Below are positions 59,748 through 64,000 of a stretch of DNA of 64,000 nt, piece after piece. The DNA is taken from NCBI GenBank assembly GCA_966424055.1, contig CBJLMB010000002.1, positions 310,001-374,000 on the forward strand. Reading direction: 5' to 3'. Every line of letters begins with the position of its first letter. Within the stretch, counting starts at the first letter, position 1. The notes under the pieces are model-generated. The model was not told where the DNA came from, ran no database searches, and worked only from the letters and a program-made list of their open reading frames with translations. The stretch comes from Deminuibacter sp966424055. GTDB taxonomy: Bacteria; Bacteroidota; Bacteroidia; Chitinophagales; Chitinophagaceae. The position numbers and the translations under genes were made by a program.

Positions 59748-59764
59748 TATCCTGTTGTATTGTT

Positions 59765-62700
59765 CTATTGAACTTCTTTCAACATTTCTTTTACTGCTGC
59801 TTCCAACTGATCATCTTTGCCGTTTAAAAAATCTTCATAAGGCAAAGGCACCCTGATATCAGGTTCTACCTGCAGGTTTTCTGTAGGCCGGTTTTCTTTG
59901 CCGATAGTGGCCACCATCGGGATACCAAATACCATTGTGGGATCGATCTGTGTTTCCCACCACACGGCAGTACCGGTACCAGCCACCGGCATACCGATCA
60001 GTTTGCCCAGGCCGTTCTGTTTGTAGATATAAGGGAAGATAAAGGCATCACTGTAATTGCTTTCACTGGTCAGCACACAACTGGGTTTTTGCCAGCGGCC
60101 CAGCGGCTCACCACCTTTCAGCAGGTTGCCCTGCGGTGCAAAGCGCAGGTAGGTTTTGCCACTCAGGAATGTATTGAGGTCATCATGCAGCCATCCTCCG
60201 CCATTGAAACGGGTATCTACAATCAGTGCTGCTTTTTCAAGGTTTTTGCCCAGTACTTTATCATACACTTCGCGGAAGCTGCCATCATTCATACCCTGTA
60301 CATGTACATATCCTATTTTGCCATTGCTGAGTTTGTTAACCATAGCATTCATCCTGTTCACCCAGCGTTTGTACATTAATACGCCTTCCTCACTGTTGCC
60401 AATGGGTTTCACTGTTTCCTCCCAGCGGCTGCCTGCGGGATCATAAATGCTCAGCAGCGTGTTTTTGCCTGCTTTCCTGTTCAGCAATTTTGCCCAGTCG
60501 ATATTATCGGTGATAGCTTCACCATCTATTTTTTCAATGATATATCCTGCTTTCAGCTTACTGCCTGCTTTATCCAGCGGGCCACCGCTGATTATTTCTG
60601 TTACTTTTAAGCCATTGCCGGTATAGGTTTCATCATACAATAAACCCAGTGATGCAGTAATGTCGGCATTCGGCATTTGCGGCGAATAGCGTCCGCCGGT
60701 ATGCGATGCATTCAGCTCTCCCAGCATTTCACTGAGCAGTTCCTGGAAATCGTAATTATTGCTGATATGGGGTAGGAAACGTGCATAGGTTTCTTTGTAC
60801 ATTTTCCAGTCAACACCATGCAGTTTCGGATCGTAAAATTTCTTTTCCACCTGGCGCCATGCGTGTTCAAAAATATAGGCCCTTTCAGCCGCAGCATTCA
60901 GCACCATTTCGCCGCTGATGCCCACCGGTGTTACTTTACCGCTTTCTGCATCTACTTTTACCAGGCTGCCGTTATTGCTCAGGAAAAGACTTTTACCATC
61001 TTTACTTATTTCAATACCACTGGGTGAGCCGCCCAGTTTGGCCAGTATTTTTGTTTCCCTTGTCCGGGGTTCTGTTACCCAGAGATCGTATCCTTTTTCA
61101 AAAGCAGCAAGATAGAACAACTTACTGCCATCATTATTCAGTACATAATCACTGAGTGAAGAACTATTGATGGTAAAGCGCACTTTCCGGTCATCGAGAT
61201 TATCCAGGTCCAGTTTCAGCGGTGTTTTTTTGGCTGTTTTGCTGCTGTCTGCTTTTTTCTCTTTTTCTTCTTTTTCTTTCAGCAGAGCAAAATCTTCTTT
61301 GCTTAATTTAAAACGGTCGTATGCATCTTTATCGAAGAATACGCCATATACGTCCAGTTCACGGCTGCCCTGGTTGGCGAGTGATTTACGTCCTTCCCGG
61401 TCACTTACCCAGGTATACAGTTTGCCATCCATACCCCATTTATTATTGCCTTCACCAAAGCCGCTGCTGATAGGGTAAACAATGGGTTGAGAGCCATCAG
61501 CCTTGATCAGTGCAGCATTGCTGGCAAAGAAATAGCCGTTCTGATCGTCTGTGATGATCCAGTTGCCATCGGGGCTCCACTGGAAATCCCAGTCGCCATC
61601 ACTGTAAGAGTGGTTATGTCCTTCAGGCAGCAGTGTACGTGTTTGCTTGCTGGCAACATTGTATACCTTGAGTATATTCCTTTCCTCTATATAAGCGATC
61701 TCTTTGCCATCGGGTGAATACCTGGGCTGGAACTCTTCTTTCGTAGTGGCGATCAGGGGCTCTTCTTTTAAAACAGTGGATGCATAGAAATAAGGTTCTT
61801 CTTTACGGGTGATACTGGTTTGATAGATATCCCAGTTGTTGTTGCGTTCTGCGGCGTATACCAGGCTGCGCCCGTCAGGGTTCCATTGCACCATGCGCTC
61901 CTGCTGCGGCGTATTGGTGATGCGTTTGGTTTGGCCGCCTTCTACACTTGTTACAAAGATCTCTCCGCGTGTAACAAAGGCAATCTCTTTGCCGTTGGGG
62001 CTAAGGGCAAACTCGGTAACATTGCCGTTAATGGGCACATTTTTTTCCACACCATTCCTGCCATCGTTGTAAATATGGATGGCCAGTTTCTGCGGACTTC
62101 CATTTTCTTTGAGTGTATAAATTTCTCCATCCTGGCTAAAGCAGAGTGTATTGTCGCCAGGCCTGCTTAAATGGCGAACAGGATTGTTTTTAAACTGCGT
62201 GAGCTGCACCTCTGCCATCTTCTGCAGTACAGGTGTTTTATAAATGTTCTGGTTGCCGTTCTTTTCACTCAGGTAGTAAATAAACTGGTCATCGCTGCTG
62301 AAGACAGGCTCACGGTCTTCACCTTCAAAACCGCTGATCTTGCGGTAGGTATTGGCTTTTACATCCATCACCCATATATCGCGCGTTACAGCGGAAGTAT
62401 GGTGTTTGCGCCAGCCATCTTCATAACCTTTCCTGTCCTGGAACACGATCTGCGAGCCTTTGCTGTTATAGTGCGCATTCTCCATACCTGCAGCGCTGAT
62501 CAGCACAGGGCGCCCGCCATTAACATTTACACTATACAGGTTCTGAAACAATTTTGTACTGAAACGTACACTGGCAGCCGGTGCATTGCGCCCACTGCCG
62601 AAAATAACTTTGGAATCATCGGGACTGAAATCATAGGGATAATCATTGGCGCTGTTATAGGTTAAACGGGTAGGTGTGCCACCGGTAGCCGGCATGATAA

Positions 62701-62971
62701 ACACATCGAAATTACCGTAGCGGTCGCTTGCAAATGCGATGTATTTACCATCATGGCTCCATACAGGCATCATATCCTGGGCCTCGTGAATAGTAAGGGG
62801 TACCGCGGTGCCACCGGATGCATCTACCCGGTAAATATCACCTTTGTAACCAAATGCAATTGTTTTTCCATCGGGAGATATGGCCGGGTACCGCAGCCAT
62901 AAAGGGGTTGACTGGGCTATTGCCGAAATAACCAGGAAACAGGCGGCAATGGCCAAAAGGCTTTGCTTCAT
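59765..62971 (-). CDS. Tricorn-like S41 family peptidase, intact
   Basis: The 1068-residue secreted protein has a signal peptide (LLAIAACFLVISAIAQ) and two groups of PD40 propeller repeats (about 25-560) with SPDGKTIAFGYKGDIY and SHDGKYIAFASDRYGNFDVFIMP. The C1 region, a PDZ domain near 800 (LDKAGSKLKAGYIIEKIDGEAI), and the S41 domain follow. The Ser is in TSESNYSDAFIFPYIYKQNGLGKLIGMP, and GGGWLHDDLNTFL precedes it. Tricorn enzymes digest oligopeptides. A paralogue lies directly opposite and is interrupted. Convergent arrangement suggests an inverted duplication, though the two have diverged strongly. Confidence 0.92.
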   Translation of the reverse strand: MKQSLLAIAACFLVISAIAQSTPLWLRYPAISPDGKTIAFGYKGDIYRVDASGGTAVPLTIHEAQDMMPVWSHDGKYIAFASDRYGNFDVFIMPATGGTPTRLTYNSANDYPYDFSPDDSKVIFGSGRNAPAASVRFSTKLFQNLYSVNVNGGRPVLISAAGMENAHYNSKGSQIVFQDRKGYEDGWRKHHTSAVTRDIWVMDVKANTYRKISGFEGEDREPVFSSDDQFIYYLSEKNGNQNIYKTPVLQKMAEVQLTQFKNNPVRHLSRPGDNTLCFSQDGEIYTLKENGSPQKLAIHIYNDGRNGVEKNVPINGNVTEFALSPNGKEIAFVTRGEIFVTSVEGGQTKRITNTPQQERMVQWNPDGRSLVYAAERNNNWDIYQTSITRKEEPYFYASTVLKEEPLIATTKEEFQPRYSPDGKEIAYIEERNILKVYNVASKQTRTLLPEGHNHSYSDGDWDFQWSPDGNWIITDDQNGYFFASNAALIKADGSQPIVYPISSGFGEGNNKWGMDGKLYTWVSDREGRKSLANQGSRELDVYGVFFDKDAYDRFKLSKEDFALLKEKEEKEKKADSSKTAKKTPLKLDLDNLDDRKVRFTINSSSLSDYVLNNDGSKLFYLAAFEKGYDLWVTEPRTRETKILAKLGGSPSGIEISKDGKSLFLSNNGSLVKVDAESGKVTPVGISGEMVLNAAAERAYIFEHAWRQVEKKFYDPKLHGVDWKMYKETYARFLPHISNNYDFQELLSEMLGELNASHTGGRYSPQMPNADITASLGLLYDETYTGNGLKVTEIISGGPLDKAGSKLKAGYIIEKIDGEAITDNIDWAKLLNRKAGKNTLLSIYDPAGSRWEETVKPIGNSEEGVLMYKRWVNRMNAMVNKLSNGKIGYVHVQGMNDGSFREVYDKVLGKNLEKAALIVDTRFNGGGWLHDDLNTFLSGKTYLRFAPQGNLLKGGEPLGRWQKPSCVLTSESNYSDAFIFPYIYKQNGLGKLIGMPVAGTGTAVWWETQIDPTMVFGIPMVATIGKENRPTENLQVEPDIRVPLPYEDFLNGKDDQLEAAVKEMLKEVQ

Positions 62972-62990
62972 AGATATTCTTTTAGATTTG
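62962..62990 (+). promoter_or_regulatory. Promoter of the M23 peptidase gene
   Basis: TTTG at 62962-62965, 17 bp and TAGATTTG at 62983-62990. It overlaps the start of the divergent S41 gene. Confidence 0.6.
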
Positions 62991-63024
62991 TGTGATCAAC
63001 AAGATCTAAAGATACTCCTGAATC

Positions 63025-63732
63025 ATGATGGACACAACGCGTTTTGAGCAGCGGTTAAAAAAATACCAGTCCAGGCATCCTGTTGTACAGTTCGATGCCG
63101 GGAAAGACAGGCTGCTGAAAATGGATTTTACCGCTGCCAACCCGCAACTGACACCAGCCCTGCTGGCAGATACAAGATTGCTGGATGCTTTTGTAAACCG
63201 CAGCATCAATGAAACCGGCTGCCGCTATGGTATTGGTGGCTACAATGAATTGCGTGCTGTATACGACCACAGCGATGTGTTCAGGGGCAAAACGGCAGGG
63301 GAAGAGCCCAGGCGCCTGCATCTTGGTATAGATATTTGGGGTGATGCCGGCACCGTGGTAATGGCTCCGCTGGATGGGCTGGTGCATAGCTTTGCTTTTA
63401 ACAACCGGGCAGGTGATTATGGGCCGGCGGTCATCCTGCGGCACGAAATGGATGAACTGGTGTTTTATACACTTTATGGCCATCTGTCTGTAAGCGACCT
63501 GGACCATTTGCAGGAAGGGCTTTTTATAAAGGCCGGTGATAGTATCGGGCATTTGGGTGTGTTGGAAGAGAACGGCCAGTGGCCACCACACCTGCATTTT
63601 CAGCTGATCAGGGATATGGAAGGCATGAAAGGGGATTACCACGGTGTATGCAAGCAAAGCGAGCGTGAGCATTACCTGGCCAACTGCCCCGATCCCGATC
63701 TGCTGCTGGGCATGATGGCTTATGCGGTGTAA
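63025..63732 (+). CDS. M23 family metallopeptidase
   Basis: The 235-residue protein has the M23 (LytM) motifs HLGIDIWGDAGT with the zinc ligands His and Asp, TLYGHLS, and HLHFQLI near residue 190. These enzymes cut peptide cross-links of peptidoglycan or of proteins. There is no signal peptide, and the N-terminal ~60 residues (RFEQRLKKYQSRHP) are charged, so cytoplasmic or a non-classical location is possible. An ATG at 63028 is an equally good start. It ends 3 bp from the end of the convergent partial gene. Confidence 0.88.
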   Translation: MMDTTRFEQRLKKYQSRHPVVQFDAGKDRLLKMDFTAANPQLTPALLADTRLLDAFVNRSINETGCRYGIGGYNELRAVYDHSDVFRGKTAGEEPRRLHLGIDIWGDAGTVVMAPLDGLVHSFAFNNRAGDYGPAVILRHEMDELVFYTLYGHLSVSDLDHLQEGLFIKAGDSIGHLGVLEENGQWPPHLHFQLIRDMEGMKGDYHGVCKQSEREHYLANCPDPDLLLGMMAYAV

Positions 63733-63735
63733 AGG

Positions 63736-63999
63736 CTACCGTTGATGCAATAATTCCTGCACCATGTTTTTCCATTCTTCATCAAGTGAAACGGTGGCAG
63801 TGGGTTTGCCGGCCTTGGCATACCAGTAATCGGCATTCCACTGATCGCCTTCTTTCCGGTGCAGGTAAGCATGTACCCAGGAGGCATTTTTTTCAGGAAT
63901 GTCCTGTACCAGGTCATGCGCTTTTTCCCAATCCCCGTTTTTTTCAAACCAGAGCGCTTTCAGGTATACGCTAACATTAGGCGGTGGTGTATCGTTCGA
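63736..63999 (-). CDS. Unknown helical protein, C-terminal part
   Basis: The frame runs off the right edge and only the last 87 residues are visible. The sequence DWEKAHDLVQDIPEKNASWVHAYLHRKEGD followed by QWNADYWYAKAG is a helical repeat pattern of the kind seen in small TPR-like cytoplasmic proteins. It is a conserved type I cannot name. It is convergent with the M23 peptidase gene. Confidence 0.7.
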   Translation of the reverse strand, partial: SNDTPPPNVSVYLKALWFEKNGDWEKAHDLVQDIPEKNASWVHAYLHRKEGDQWNADYWYAKAGKPTATVSLDEEWKNMVQELLHQR

Positions 64000-64000
64000 T

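Overview
The window reads as a chromosome segment of a Bacteroidota bacterium, most likely the Chitinophagaceae or a close relative. Three things support this. Many genes are preceded by the Bacteroidota promoter pattern TTTG-N17-20-TAnnTTTG (upstream of rplS, the 16.6 kb ABC transporter gene, atpA, the TonB receptor gene, greA). Secreted proteins carry type IX secretion (T9SS) sorting domains of both type A and type B. There is also a DUF1501/DUF1800 pair, a TonB receptor with a CarboxypepD_reg-like N-terminus, ribonuclease Y and tandem Tricorn-like S41 proteases. The assignment below phylum level is inference.

Layout. 0-10.6 kb (plus strand): end of a 2H phosphoesterase gene, a PA0069-type radical SAM gene, pheT with a small coiled-coil gene and zapA, then rny, rplS, tatA-gatA and a membrane-anchored lytic transglycosylase. 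10.6-16.3 kb (minus): pabB, a poly-aspartate protein, purA and a long RelA/SpoT homologue. 16.6-21.9 kb (plus): an MsbA-type ABC exporter coupled to a small ORF and a DUF6036 nucleotidyltransferase (toxin-antitoxin-like), then atpB-E-F-H. 22.0-27.5 kb (minus): a secretion cassette of lipoprotein, DUF1800, DUF1501 (Tat signal plus T9SS type A domain) and a PKD/type B sorting-domain protein. It separates atpH from atpA (27.8 kb), which has its own promoter; atpG is not in the window. 29.5-39.1 kb: a DUF4230 gene, a two-lobed aspartyl protease (minus), then TonB receptor/2TM/secreted protein, two paralogous membrane proteins overlapping a winged-helix regulator, and an ABC exporter with a LolA-like protein. 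39.1-48 kb: a 122-bp MITE-like element, an aldose epimerase, pdxA, rsmA, a hydroxyacid dehydrogenase, greA with a terminator-like leader, HIT and SGNH hydrolases, ruvC, a flippase-like membrane protein, DUF3108 and a duplicated DUF2061 protein. 48.2-52.8 kb (minus): MBL hydrolase, UMF1-type MFS transporter, and ftsX-DUF3098-uppP. 52.8-64 kb: leuS, a REP-associated tyrosine transposase (RAYT) flanked by two identical palindromes, two convergent Tricorn-like proteases (one broken by a single amber codon), an M23 peptidase, and the end of an unknown gene.

Most of the window is core housekeeping: translation (pheT, leuS, gatA, rplS, rsmA), cell division and envelope (zapA, ftsX, uppP, lytic transglycosylase, M23), energy (atp genes), stringent response, nucleotide and cofactor synthesis. 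The points most worth a second look are the RAYT whose own C-terminal tail is encoded by its REP palindrome, the terminator-like hairpin starting at the predicted +1 of greA, the split atp locus, the Tat-plus-T9SS DUF1501 protein paired with a signal-less DUF1800 protein, the MITE-like element and the amber-interrupted protease. No tRNA, rRNA, CRISPR array, prophage or full insertion sequence was seen.
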